A stretch of DNA of 15,395 bases from Hydrogenophaga intermedia (GCA_945869245.1 CAMBOY010000041.1:1-15395), one strand, 5' to 3'. Shown: positions 1 through 8,400, numbered from the stretch's first letter. Program-made: numbers and translations. The notes: a model not told the origin generated them from the letters alone.

Positions 1-676
1 TGGCGCGCACCGCCGCCACGCTGTGGGGTGCCAAGCTGCTGGCCAGCGACCAGCCCGGCTGCCGAATGCCTTCGCCCAGCAAAGCGTAGGCCGCGGGATT
101 CGCCTCTTCGAGCTTGTCGATGTCGTTGTCAAAAATGAGCACTGGCTCGGACGCCGACTGAAACAACAGCCGATACCGCGTCTCGATCTGGCGCAGGCGC
201 CAATAGTCGCGCTCCATGGTTTGTTGCGCTGTGACCAGGCGTTGCTGCAGGGCCACTTGCGACCGCAGGTCGCGACCAAAAGCGATGCTGCGGCTCTCGC
301 CGCCGTGTCGAATGGGTGCGACCGAGTAGGCAATGGGCAAATCCACCCCGTCGCCCACGACCTGATTGACCTGGCGCCAGCGCACACCGTCGGCGGTCAG
401 TGCGCCTTGGGTTTTGAGCAGGGTGGCAATTTTTGTTTGGCTCTCGACCGTGACGGTGTGGGACCACGGTTTGCCCAGCCAGCTGCGGCAGCCGACCTCG
501 AGCATTTCGTTGTTGCCGATGGCCATGTCTTGGATCACGCCATCATCGCCAAGAATCAACACCACATCGGCCGATGCGGTCAGCAGCTCGGCCAAGGCGT
601 TGCCGCCCATGTCGTCTAGGTAGTCAGCGGGGTGGAGCAGCTGCCCTTTCGCCAACGTTCGAATACCCTCGGTCAT
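1..676 (-). CDS. ppsR: PpsR/CrtJ family redox-responsive transcriptional repressor, N-terminal part (runs off window edge)
   Basis: PpsR/CrtJ represses bacteriochlorophyll, carotenoid and light-harvesting genes under oxygen. I translated it by hand from the ATG at 676-674. The frame stays open to position 1, giving 225 residues. Residues about 25-140 look like an N-terminal PAS domain, with ADVVLILGDDGVIQDMAIG near 36-54 and a conserved-looking SWLGKPW at 65-71. A polar helical linker (about 138-168) leads into a second PAS domain that starts near TRYRLLFQSASEPVLIFD at 166-183, typical of PpsR. The rest, including any redox cysteine and the C-terminal Fis-type helix-turn-helix, lies outside the window. 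The start has only a weak purine stretch upstream (AAGAAAG), and no better in-frame ATG or GTG is visible. It lies 60 bp downstream of ppaA on the same strand, so the two are probably co-transcribed. Confidence 0.93.
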   Translation of the reverse strand, partial: MTEGIRTLAKGQLLHPADYLDDMGGNALAELLTASADVVLILGDDGVIQDMAIGNNEMLEVGCRSWLGKPWSHTVTVESQTKIATLLKTQGALTADGVRWRQVNQVVGDGVDLPIAYSVAPIRHGGESRSIAFGRDLRSQVALQQRLVTAQQTMERDYWRLRQIETRYRLLFQSASEPVLIFDNDIDKLEEANPAAYALLGEGIRQPGWSLASSLAPHSVAAVRA

Positions 677-736
677 GTGTGCTTTCTTATGATGGATGGG
701 CGCGTGCAGTGCAGGCTTGCAGACTGATCGGGCGCT

Positions 737-1672
737 TCATGCTAGGGAACGGCGACGGTGGACGAGGGCTTGGGCTTGGTCAGGCGCTTGCTGACCGTTG
801 GTGACAACGGCGCAAGCGCCAATGCGATCTCCATATTCTGGGTGCAATGAGAATATCGGGCCTCCAACAATTATAGAGATACCGGGGTTCTGGCTGGTGC
901 TGCGCACCCGCGCCACCACTTCTTGCAGCCGCTCAATGCCGGTTTCGCTGCCGAGCGAAAAACCCACCACATCGAACCACTCGTGTTGCACCATGGTCGC
1001 TGCACTGTCGGTGGCCAAGAAACAAGCGACCACGTCCCATCCGGCGCGGTGAAACAGTTCTCCCACCAGCGACAGACCAAAGGTGTGTTGCTCTCCGGGG
1101 CAGGGCATGAGCAAGATGCGCAAGCCCGCGCTCGCGTCGGGTGCCTGGCGAAACGCGCTGCTGTTGTCGCGCAGCACTTTTTGCAGCCGCCCCAGACCCA
1201 CGGTGACTTCGGTGAAGTTGCACAAGTCGCGTTCCCACATCTCGCCGAGGTGGCGCGCCACCGGCGACAGCAGGTCCAGAAAAATCGCCTCGACTGGCAC
1301 ACCCCGATCGCGCAGGGTCAGCACACAGTCGCGCACCGCGCCGTCGTCTTGGTGCAGCACCAATTCGGCAAACAGCGCCACGTCCTCGGGGGTGATGCGT
1401 TGGTGGGCCATCAAGGGGTGGGCCGCACATTCGTCGGGCACCCGGTGCGCCAGCATCAGGCGCGGAATGATTTCGTATTCGACCGCTTTGGCCAGCAGCA
1501 CCGCGCGCACATCGTGGTCTTTGACCGGCCACGCCGCCTCATTGCCAAGCAGGTCTTCGATCGCCAAATCGCGCTGCATCGGCTCGCTGGCGTGCAAGGG
1601 GGTGCCTTCGACCTGTCGCGTGTTGCGGTGGTCGGCGGTGTCGGCAGCCCGGTGAATTGAACTCGATCCCAT
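737..1672 (-). CDS. ppaA: PpaA/AerR family cobalamin-binding antirepressor of PpsR/CrtJ
   Basis: A 311-residue protein. PpaA/AerR proteins bind cobalamin and modulate PpsR/CrtJ DNA binding in response to light or redox. Residues about 50-175 form the helical cap typical of B12-binding photoreceptor-like domains, with MWERDLCNFTEVTVGLGRLQ at 145-164. Residues 185-290 form the B12-binding Rossmann domain. The motif PCPGEQHTFG at 190-199 contains His196, the probable axial cobalt ligand by analogy with AerR. VVGFSLGSE and ISIIVGGP follow as later Rossmann strands. There is no DNA-binding domain, as expected for an antirepressor. A longer ATG start at 1708 exists. I prefer 1672 because AAGGAG lies 6 nt upstream of it. 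The name aerR is equally valid. Confidence 0.93.
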   Translation of the reverse strand: MGSSSIHRAADTADHRNTRQVEGTPLHASEPMQRDLAIEDLLGNEAAWPVKDHDVRAVLLAKAVEYEIIPRLMLAHRVPDECAAHPLMAHQRITPEDVALFAELVLHQDDGAVRDCVLTLRDRGVPVEAIFLDLLSPVARHLGEMWERDLCNFTEVTVGLGRLQKVLRDNSSAFRQAPDASAGLRILLMPCPGEQHTFGLSLVGELFHRAGWDVVACFLATDSAATMVQHEWFDVVGFSLGSETGIERLQEVVARVRSTSQNPGISIIVGGPIFSLHPEYGDRIGACAVVTNGQQAPDQAQALVHRRRSLA

Positions 1673-1678
1673 CCGTGT

Positions 1679-1684
1679 CTCCTT
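1679..1684 (-). promoter_or_regulatory. Shine-Dalgarno of ppaA
   Basis: Read on the minus strand this is AAGGAG, 6 nt upstream of the ATG at 1672. It decides the start of ppaA, because the upstream in-frame ATG at 1708 would place this element inside the coding region. Confidence 0.75.
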
Positions 1685-1816
1685 GCGCCGAAGCGCTTGC
1701 CGATTCACGCAGGAGCCACGGCGCTGGGCCTGTGTTTTCTGACGCCATTCGAACTACTTGCCTACTTGCGGGGCCAGCGCCTGTTGGGAGCCTATGAGGA
1801 ACCGGCACCCACTACG

Positions 1817-1847
1817 CAGTCGATTAGTGGACGACAGTAGTCGACTG
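1817..1847. repeat. Inverted repeat in the ppaA leader
   Basis: CAGTCGA at 1817-1823 is the exact inverse of TCGACTG at 1841-1847, with a 17-nt spacer. The spacer has an alternative small stem, CGAC (1832-1835) with GTCG (1840-1843). It would lie just downstream of the proposed ppaA start site, so it could be an RNA hairpin or a second protein-binding site. No T-tract follows, so it is not a typical terminator. Confidence 0.4.
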
Positions 1848-1876
1848 ACGGCACATTGTCCAGCACTATGGATCGA

Positions 1877-1904
1877 ACTTTAGCGCCAATCCACCAACTG
1901 TCAA
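1877..1904 (-). promoter_or_regulatory. Putative sigma70-type promoter of ppaA-ppsR
   Basis: On the minus strand a perfect -35 box TTGACA (1904-1899) is followed after 16 bp by TAAAGT (1882-1877), which matches 4 of 6 positions of the -10 consensus. Transcription would start near 1870 and leave a 5' leader of about 200 nt before ppaA. The -35 box is also one arm of the inverted repeat described at 1899-1932, so binding there by PpsR would occlude RNA polymerase. The start site is inferred, not measured. Confidence 0.5.
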
Positions 1905-1932
1905 TAAAAATATACGTCAATTTAAGTTGACA
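1899..1932. promoter_or_regulatory. Putative PpsR/CrtJ operator: overlapping TGT-N12-ACA-like sites
   Basis: The known PpsR/CrtJ consensus is TGT-N12-ACA. Here TGT at 1899 is followed after exactly 12 nt by ACG at 1914 (5 of 6 bases). CGT at 1915 is followed after exactly 12 nt by ACA at 1930 (5 of 6 bases). The second is also a near-perfect 16-bp palindrome (1916-1931, GTCAATTTAAGTTGAC, one mismatched pair). GTCAAT recurs at 1900 and 1916, a 16-bp period. The whole 34 bp is bounded by TGTCAA and its inverse TTGACA. No site matches the consensus exactly, so PpsR binding is an inference from near-matches, position and gene context. Confidence 0.5.
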
Positions 1933-1955
1933 CATCGGGCGCGAAGCCCTAAATT
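1927..1955 (+). promoter_or_regulatory. Putative sigma70-type promoter of the bchF operon
   Basis: A perfect -35 box TTGACA (1927-1932) is followed by a 17-bp spacer and TAAATT (1950-1955), matching 4 of 6 positions of the -10 consensus. Transcription would start near 1962, leaving a short leader with AAGGAG at 1970-1975 and ATG at 1985. The -35 box lies inside the near-perfect palindrome at 1916-1931. This fits repression by PpsR through promoter occlusion. Confidence 0.6.
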
Positions 1956-1984
1956 GGGTCCCAGAGCGCAAGGAGACCCGCCAG

Positions 1985-2494
1985 ATGTTGAACCAGACCC
2001 CCCGGCAGCCCACCAGTGGCCGCCCCCTCTACACCCCGCAGGAGCGCCAGCGGCGCGACTCGACGGTGTGGACGCTGGTGCAGGGTGTGCTGGCGCCGGT
2101 GCAGTTTCTGGTGTTTCTGGTCAGTTTGGCGCTGGTGCTGCGCTTTTTGTTCACCGGCGCGGGCGAGCAGGCGGCCACGGTGTCGGTGGTGATCAAGACG
2201 CTCACCCTCTACGCGATCATGGTGACCGGATGCATCTGGGAAAAAGTGGTGTTTGGCCGCTACTTGTTTGCCCCGGCCTTTTATTGGGAAGACGTGTTCA
2301 GCATGGCGGTGTTGGCGCTGCACACCGCCTATTTGCTGGCCTTGTTCAATGGCTGGCTCGATGCACACGGCCTGATGTGGCTGGCGCTGATCGCCTACGC
2401 CACGTATGTGGTCAACGCCGGGCAATTTCTCTACAAGCTGCGCATGGCGCGGCTGCAGCAGGCCAGCGATGCGCTGGTGGGAGTGGGCGCATGA
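1985..2494 (+). CDS. bchF: 2-vinyl (3-vinyl) bacteriochlorophyllide hydratase BchF
   Basis: BchF hydrates the 3-vinyl group of the chlorin ring to 3-hydroxyethyl, a late step specific to bacteriochlorophyll synthesis. The 169-residue product is close to the family's usual length. Its sequence is characteristic: LYTPQERQRRDSTVWTLVQG near 15-34, then IWEKVVFGRYLFAPAFYWED near 84-103. Four hydrophobic stretches (about 34-56, 65-82, 103-121 and 125-147) indicate an integral membrane protein. AAGGAG lies 9 nt before the ATG. It is the first gene of the plus-strand operon. Its stop overlaps the bchN start as ATGA. Confidence 0.97.
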   Translation: MLNQTPRQPTSGRPLYTPQERQRRDSTVWTLVQGVLAPVQFLVFLVSLALVLRFLFTGAGEQAATVSVVIKTLTLYAIMVTGCIWEKVVFGRYLFAPAFYWEDVFSMAVLALHTAYLLALFNGWLDAHGLMWLALIAYATYVVNAGQFLYKLRMARLQQASDALVGVGA

Positions 2495-3840
2495 ACGCGG
2501 TGATTCCCATTCAGGCGGCCGGCCGTGGTTGTGCCGACGCCCCGGTGCTCAAAGAACGCGGCCAGCGCGAGGTGTTTTGTGGCCTGACCGGCATTATTTG
2601 GCTGCACCGCAAGATCCAGGACGCGTTTTTCCTGGTGGTCGGTTCGCGCACCTGCGCCCACCTGATTCAGAGCGCGGCGGGTGTGATGATCTTTGCCGAA
2701 CCGCGGTTTGCCACCGCCATCATCGACGAACGCGACCTCGCAGGCCTGGCCGACTGCAACGAGGAACTGGACCGTGTGGTCACCCGGCTGATTGAACGCC
2801 GGCCGGAGATCAAGCTGCTGTTCCTGGTGGGTTCCTGCCCGTCGGAAGTCATCAAGCTGGACCTGTCGCGCGCGGCCCAGCGCCTCTCGGGCCGTTTCAA
2901 CCCCGGCGTGCGGGTGCTCAATTACTCGGGCAGCGGCATCGAGACCACCTTCACCCAGGGCGAAGACGCGTGTCTGGCGTCGCTGGTGCCCAGTTTGCCG
3001 GCGTCCGAGGCCAGCGCACCGCCCGAGCTGATGGTGGTCGGCACCCTGGCCGATGTGGTCGAAGACCAGTTCGCCCGCCTGTTCAAACAACTGGGCATGG
3101 GCCCGGTGCGTTTTTTCCCGCCACGCCAAGCCGGCGATTTGCCGCCAGTGGGCGCGAACACCCGTTTCCTGCTGGCACAGCCTTTTTTGGCCGACACCGC
3201 CCACGCTTTGCAGGCGCGTGGCGCGCAGCGCCTGGCGGCACCGTTTCCGCTCGGGGTGGAAGGCACCACCGCGTGGCTGCAAGCCGCCGCCGCCAGCTTT
3301 GGCGTGGACGCGGCGCTGTTTGAGCGGGTCACCGCCCCCGCGCGCGAACGCGCCGCCGCTGCCTTGGCGCGCCAGCGCACGCAACTGGCGGGGAAAAGCA
3401 TCTTTTTCTTCCCCGACTCGCAGCTCGAAATTCCGCTGGCCCGCTTTCTGTCGCGCGAACTGGGCATGGCGCTCACCGAAGTCGGCACACCGTATCTGCA
3501 CCGCAGCCACATGGCCGAAGAGCTGGCGCTGTTGCCGGAGGGCACGTTCTTGAGCGAAGGGCAGGACGTGGACAAGCAGCTGGACCGCTGCCGCGCCGCG
3601 CGGCCTGACATCGTGGTCTGCGGCCTGGGGCTGGCAAACCCGCTGGAAGCCGAAGGGCTGACCACCAAGTGGGCCATCGAACTGGTGTTCACCCCCATCC
3701 AGGGCTTTGAGCAGGCGGCCGACCTGGCCGAACTGTTCGCCCGCCCGCTGGTGCGCCGTGCGCGGCTGGCGACACCACCCACCCGCACCGCAGCGGTTGC
3801 TGCAGGTAGCCCCCAGCCGGAGGCCCAGCCATGCAACTGA
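2491..3840 (+). CDS. bchN: Light-independent (dark) protochlorophyllide reductase subunit N
   Basis: BchN pairs with BchB as the NifDK-like catalytic component of DPOR, which reduces the C17=C18 bond of protochlorophyllide without light. The three cysteines that hold the inter-subunit [4Fe-4S] cluster are visible as C30 (VFCGLTGIIWLHRKIQDAFF), C55 (GSRTCAHLIQSAAG) and C116 (LVGSCPSEVIKLDLSR). Their spacing equals C26, C51 and C112 of the Rhodobacter capsulatus protein. At 449 residues it is about 20 longer than usual because of a Pro/Ala/Thr-rich tail (about 428-449). The frame is open upstream, but ATG 2491 overlaps the bchF stop and has GGGAG 7 nt before it. The tail overlaps bchB by 10 bp. 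Confidence 0.97.
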   Translation: MNAVIPIQAAGRGCADAPVLKERGQREVFCGLTGIIWLHRKIQDAFFLVVGSRTCAHLIQSAAGVMIFAEPRFATAIIDERDLAGLADCNEELDRVVTRLIERRPEIKLLFLVGSCPSEVIKLDLSRAAQRLSGRFNPGVRVLNYSGSGIETTFTQGEDACLASLVPSLPASEASAPPELMVVGTLADVVEDQFARLFKQLGMGPVRFFPPRQAGDLPPVGANTRFLLAQPFLADTAHALQARGAQRLAAPFPLGVEGTTAWLQAAAASFGVDAALFERVTAPARERAAAALARQRTQLAGKSIFFFPDSQLEIPLARFLSRELGMALTEVGTPYLHRSHMAEELALLPEGTFLSEGQDVDKQLDRCRAARPDIVVCGLGLANPLEAEGLTTKWAIELVFTPIQGFEQAADLAELFARPLVRRARLATPPTRTAAVAAGSPQPEAQPCN

Positions 3841-5450
3841 CGCTCTGGACCTACGAAGGCCCGCCGCACGTGGGCGCGATGCGCATCGCCACCGCCATGA
3901 AAGGTGTGCACTACGTGCTGCACGCGCCGCAGGGCGACACCTACGCCGATTTGCTGTTCACCATGATCGAGCGCGACGCCAAGCGCCCGCCGGTGACCTA
4001 CACCACCTTCCAGGCGCGCGACCTGGGTGGCGACACCGCCGAGCTGTTCAAGAATGCCGCACGCGAAGCGTTTGAGCGCTTCGCGCCGCAGGCCATGATG
4101 GTCGGCGCGTCCTGCACCGCCGAGCTGATCCAAGACGACCCGGGCGGCCTGTGCAAAGCGCTGGACCTGCCGGTGCCGGTCGTGGCACTCGAGCTGCCGT
4201 CCTACCAGCGCAAGGAAAACTGGGGCGCGGCCGAAACCTTCTACCAGATGGTGCGCCAGCTGGCCGATACCACCGTGCGCCGTGCGCCGCGCGCCGAAGG
4301 CCAGCGCGCCCGCTGCAACATCCTCGGCCCGGCCGCGCTGGGCTTTCGCCACCGCGACGACTTGCGCGAGATCACCGGTCTGCTCACCGAGATGGGCATT
4401 GAGATCCACGTCACCGCGCCGCTGGGCGCAACGCCGGCCGACCTGGCGCGCATCGGCGACGCCGATTTCAACGTGGTGCTGTACCCCGAGATCGCCTCGG
4501 TCGCGGCCGGCTGGCTCAAGCGCACCTTCGGCCAGCCCTCGACCAAGGTGGTGCCGATCGGCAGCGGCGCCACGCGCGACTTCATCCTGGAAGTGGCCGC
4601 GCTCGCAGGCATTGACCCCGCGCCCGTGCTCAACAACGCCAACGCCCGCGCACCCTGGTACGCGCGCTCGGTCGATTCGACCTACCTCACGTCCAAGCGC
4701 GTGTTCGTGTTCGGCGACGCCACCCACGTCGTGGCCGCGGCCCGCATCGCGCAGGACGAAATGGGCTTCACCGTGGTCGGCCTGGGCACCTACAGCCGCG
4801 AATTTGCCCGCGAGGTGCGCGAAGCCGCCGCGATCTACGGCGTGGACGCGCTGATCAGCGACGACTACCTGGAGGTGGAAGCGCGCATCGCCGAGCTGCA
4901 GCCCGAGCTGGTGCTGGGCTCGCAGATGGAGCGCCACATCGCCAAGCGGCTGGGCATTCCGTGTGCGGTGATCTCTGCTCCGGTGCACGTGCAGGACTTT
5001 CCCGCCCGCTACTCGCCGCAGATGGGTTTTGAAGGCGCCAATGTGCTGTTCGACACCTGGGTGCACCCCCTGATGATGGGGCTCGAAGAACACCTGATCG
5101 GCATGTTTCGCGGCGACGCCGAGTTCCACGCCGACGCCGCACCCTCGCATTTGGGTGGCCATGCGGCGCGCCTGCCCGCTGCCGCCGCTGCCGCGCCCGC
5201 TGCGCTGCCCCAGGCCATCGCGCCCGTGGGCGCAGCGGCGCAGGCCGACGCCGCCATCGCCGCTGCCGCCGACAGTTCGGCGCAGGTGGTCGCCACGTGG
5301 GGCCCGGAGGCCGAAAAAGAGCTGCGCAAGATTCCGTTTTTTGTTCGCGGCAAGGCCCGTCGCAACACCGAAACCTATGCCAGGGACAAAGGCCTGCCCG
5401 TGATCACCCTGGAGACCCTGTATGACGCCAAAGCCCACTTCAGCCGCTGA
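3831..5450 (+). CDS. bchB: Light-independent (dark) protochlorophyllide reductase subunit B
   Basis: BchB is the NifK-like partner of BchN. It supplies part of the substrate pocket and the unusual aspartate ligand of the cluster, Asp36 (HAPQGDTYADLLFTMIERD). C95 (GASCTAELIQDDPGG) is also conserved-looking. D282 in SVDSTYLTSKR probably corresponds to the substrate-proximal Asp274 of R. capsulatus BchB; this alignment is by eye. The N-terminal catalytic part ends near residue 435. A strongly Ala/Pro-rich linker follows (about 440-485). The C-terminal PCP-reductase helical domain occupies about 488-539 (WGPEAEKELRKIPFFVRGKARRNTE). GGAGG lies 7 nt upstream of the start. The 539-residue length is normal for a BchB with a long linker. 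Confidence 0.97.
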   Translation: MQLTLWTYEGPPHVGAMRIATAMKGVHYVLHAPQGDTYADLLFTMIERDAKRPPVTYTTFQARDLGGDTAELFKNAAREAFERFAPQAMMVGASCTAELIQDDPGGLCKALDLPVPVVALELPSYQRKENWGAAETFYQMVRQLADTTVRRAPRAEGQRARCNILGPAALGFRHRDDLREITGLLTEMGIEIHVTAPLGATPADLARIGDADFNVVLYPEIASVAAGWLKRTFGQPSTKVVPIGSGATRDFILEVAALAGIDPAPVLNNANARAPWYARSVDSTYLTSKRVFVFGDATHVVAAARIAQDEMGFTVVGLGTYSREFAREVREAAAIYGVDALISDDYLEVEARIAELQPELVLGSQMERHIAKRLGIPCAVISAPVHVQDFPARYSPQMGFEGANVLFDTWVHPLMMGLEEHLIGMFRGDAEFHADAAPSHLGGHAARLPAAAAAAPAALPQAIAPVGAAAQADAAIAAAADSSAQVVATWGPEAEKELRKIPFFVRGKARRNTETYARDKGLPVITLETLYDAKAHFSR

Positions 5451-8400
5451 CAGGCAGCCGCTGTCCCCTGGCCTGCGCGTGGTGCTGGTCACCATGGACA
5501 GCCACTTGGCCAGCGCCGCCGAGCGCGCCAACCGCCGTTTGGCCAAGGCGGTGCCCGGCTTATCGCTGGTGGTGCACGCGGCCGCTGGCTGGCGCGACGA
5601 CGCCGCCGCGCTCAAGCGCTGCACCGACGACATCGCGCGCGGTGACATCGTGCTGGTGAGCATGCTGTTCATGGAAGACCATTTTTTGCCGGTCTTGCCG
5701 GCCCTGCAGGCGCGGCGCGCGCAGTGCGACGCCATGGTGTGCCTGATGTCGGCCGCCGAGGTGACCAAGCTCACCCGCATGGGCAAGTTCGACATGAGCG
5801 CGCCCACCAGTGGCCCGCTGGCTTTTTTGAAAAAACTGCGCGGCAAGAGCAGCGCCGACCCCGGCACCTCGGCCGAGGACAAGACCACCGCCGGCGCGCG
5901 GCAGATGCGCATGCTGCGCCGCCTGCCCAAGATCCTGCGCTTCATCCCCGGCACCGCGCAGGACGTGCGCGCGTATTTCCTGACCATGCAGTACTGGCTG
6001 GCCGGGTCCGAGCAGAACATGTTCAACCTGGTGCAGTTTTTGGTGGACCGCTACGCCGATGGCGCCCACCGCCATCTGCGCGGCACGCTCAAGCCCGGCG
6101 TGCCGCTGGAATACCCAGAAGTCGGCGTCTACCACCCGCGCATGGCGCAGCGCATGTCGGCCATGCAAGCCGATCTGCCGCGTGTGGCCACCAGCGGCAA
6201 GAACGGCACGGTCGGTGTGCTGGTGATGCGCTCGTATGTGCTGGCCGGCAACACCGGTCACTACGACGGTGTCATCACCGCGCTCGAAGCGCGCGGCATG
6301 AAAGTGATCCCCGCCTACGCCACTGGGCTGGACAACCGGCCCGCGATCGAGAGCTATTTCTTCAAGGACGGCCAGCCCGCCATCGACGCGCTGGTCTCGC
6401 TGACCGGCTTCTCGCTCATTGGTGGGCCGGCCTACAACGACGCCCACGCGGCCGAAAACATCCTCGCCACACTCGATGTGCCGTATCTGGCGGTCACACC
6501 GGTCGAATTCCAGACCCTGGACCACTGGGGCGCGTCCAAGCGCGGCCTGCTGCCGGTCGAGTCCACCATGATGGTGGCGATTCCCGAACTGGATGGCGCC
6601 ACCGGCTCCATGGTCTATGGGGGACGCGGTGGCGGTCAGCGCAGCAGCTGCAGCGGTTGTTCCAAGGCCTGCAGCTTTGACAACCTGGAAGACGCGCACG
6701 ACATGCAAACCTGCAGCGAGCGCGCCGACGCGCTGGCCGCGCGGGTGAGCAAGCTGATCGCGCTGCGCCGCAGCGAGCGCGCCCAGCGCAAGGTGGCGGC
6801 GGTGATTTTCAATTTCCCGCCCAACGCCGGCAACACCGGCACGGCTGCGCACTTGGCGGTGTTCGAGTCGCTCTACAACACCTTGGCCGCCATGCAGCGC
6901 CAGGGCTACACGGTGGACCTGCCCGCCAGCGTGGACGCGCTGCGCGAACGCCTGATCACCGGCAACGCGGCCCAATACGGTGCCCCGGCCAATGTGCACG
7001 CCCTGGTGCCGGTGGACGACCATGTGCGGCGCGAGCGCCACCTCAAGGACATCGAAGCCGCTTGGGGCCCAGCCCCCGGCCAGTTGCTCAGCGACGGGCA
7101 GCGCATCTTTATCATGGGCGAGCGCTTTGGCAATGTGTTTGTGGGCATCCAGCCCGGCATGGGTTACGAGGGCGACCCCATGCGCTTGTTGTTTGAGCAG
7201 GGCTTTGCACCGACCCACGCGTTCTCGGCCTTTTACCGCTGGGTGCGCGAGGACTTTGGGGCCCACGCCGCGCTGCATTTCGGCACCCACGGCGCGCTGG
7301 AATTTATGCCCGGCAAACAAAACGGATTGACCGCCACCTGCTGGCCCGACCGCCTGATTGGCGATCTGCCCAATATGTATCTGTATGCGTCGAACAACCC
7401 GTCCGAAGGCACCATTGCCAAGCGCCGGGCCGCCGCCACGCTGATCAGCTACCTCACGCCACCGGTGGCGCAGGCTGGCCTGTACAAAGGCCTGAACGAA
7501 CTCAAGGATGTGTTGGAGCGCTTTCGCAGTTTGGAGCCCGAGGCACAGGTTGAGCGCAACGAAGTGGCGACCATGGCCCAAGCCTTGGCGGCCGAACTTG
7601 ATCTGTGTGAAGGCGATGTGCCCTGGGGCTCAGCCGCCGAGACGCAGGTGCAGCGCCTGACCGAAGCGGTGCTCGAACTCGAATACACCCTGATTCCGTG
7701 CGGGCTGCATGTGGTGGGGCAGCGCCCCTCCGAGCGCGAACGGGTGGAGCTGCTGCTGGCCTGTGCCGAAGCCACACACGGCGAGGCCGCTGGCGAGCAG
7801 GTGCTGCGGCCCGCGATGGAAGCCATGGTGGCGGGCTCTACCCCCGAGGCGGCGTTGGCCCTGTTGCACGAACGCGCCCCGTCGGCGGCACCGCCCAACG
7901 GCGCGGCCGACGCGCGCATTCTGGGGCTGCTGCGCGAACTCGCCAAGACCGATCGGCTCTTGTGCGAAGACCATGAAATGCAAGGCATTTTGCGTGCGCT
8001 CGATGGCCGTTTCCTGCGCCCAGCGCCGGGTGGCGATTTGCTGCGCACCCCCGCCATTTTGCCCACCGGACGCAATGTGCACGGCTTCGATCCCTTCCGT
8101 ATTCCGAGCGCTTACGCGGTGAAAGACGGCGCGCGCCAAGCCGAGCGCCTGATTGCGCGCCACATGGCCGATGGCAACCCCTTTCCCGACACCATTGCCA
8201 TGGTGCTGTGGGGCACCGACAACCTCAAGAGCGAAGGTGGTCCGATTGGCCAGGCGCTGGCGCTGATGGGCGCGCGTCCGCGCTTTGACAGCTATGGGCG
8301 ACTCGCCGGTGCCGAACTCTTGAGTCTGGCCGAGCTGGGTCGGCCACGGGTGGATGTGGTGATCTCGCTCTCGGGCATCTTTCGCGACCTGTTGCCGCTG

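Larger units (their letters stand above)
1673..1984. promoter_or_regulatory. Divergent regulatory region between ppaA and bchF
   Basis: This 312-bp non-coding stretch separates the regulator operon from the bch-puh operon. The part nearest bchF (about 1880-1960) is AT-rich against a GC-rich background and holds two outward-facing promoter candidates and PpsR-like half-sites. The part nearest ppaA (about 1685-1875) would be a leader of about 200 nt for ppaA and holds one inverted repeat. I see no credible open reading frame here. Confidence 0.8.

Noticed and set aside
1673..1708. Longer start of ppaA at the ATG at 1708
   Set aside because: The AAGGAG at 1684-1679 sits ideally for the ATG at 1672 and would be internal to the longer form. 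The extra 12 residues look unconserved.
1927..2490. Upstream extension of the bchN frame through bchF
   Set aside because: The frame is open by chance opposite the bchF reading frame. The conserved BchN sequence and a ribosome site begin at 2491.
2922..6026. A 1034-codon open frame on the minus strand across bchN, bchB and bchH
   Set aside because: It is antisense to three well-recognised genes, has low-complexity Arg/Ala/Ser/His-rich composition and no recognisable domain. Long antisense frames are expected in GC-rich coding DNA.
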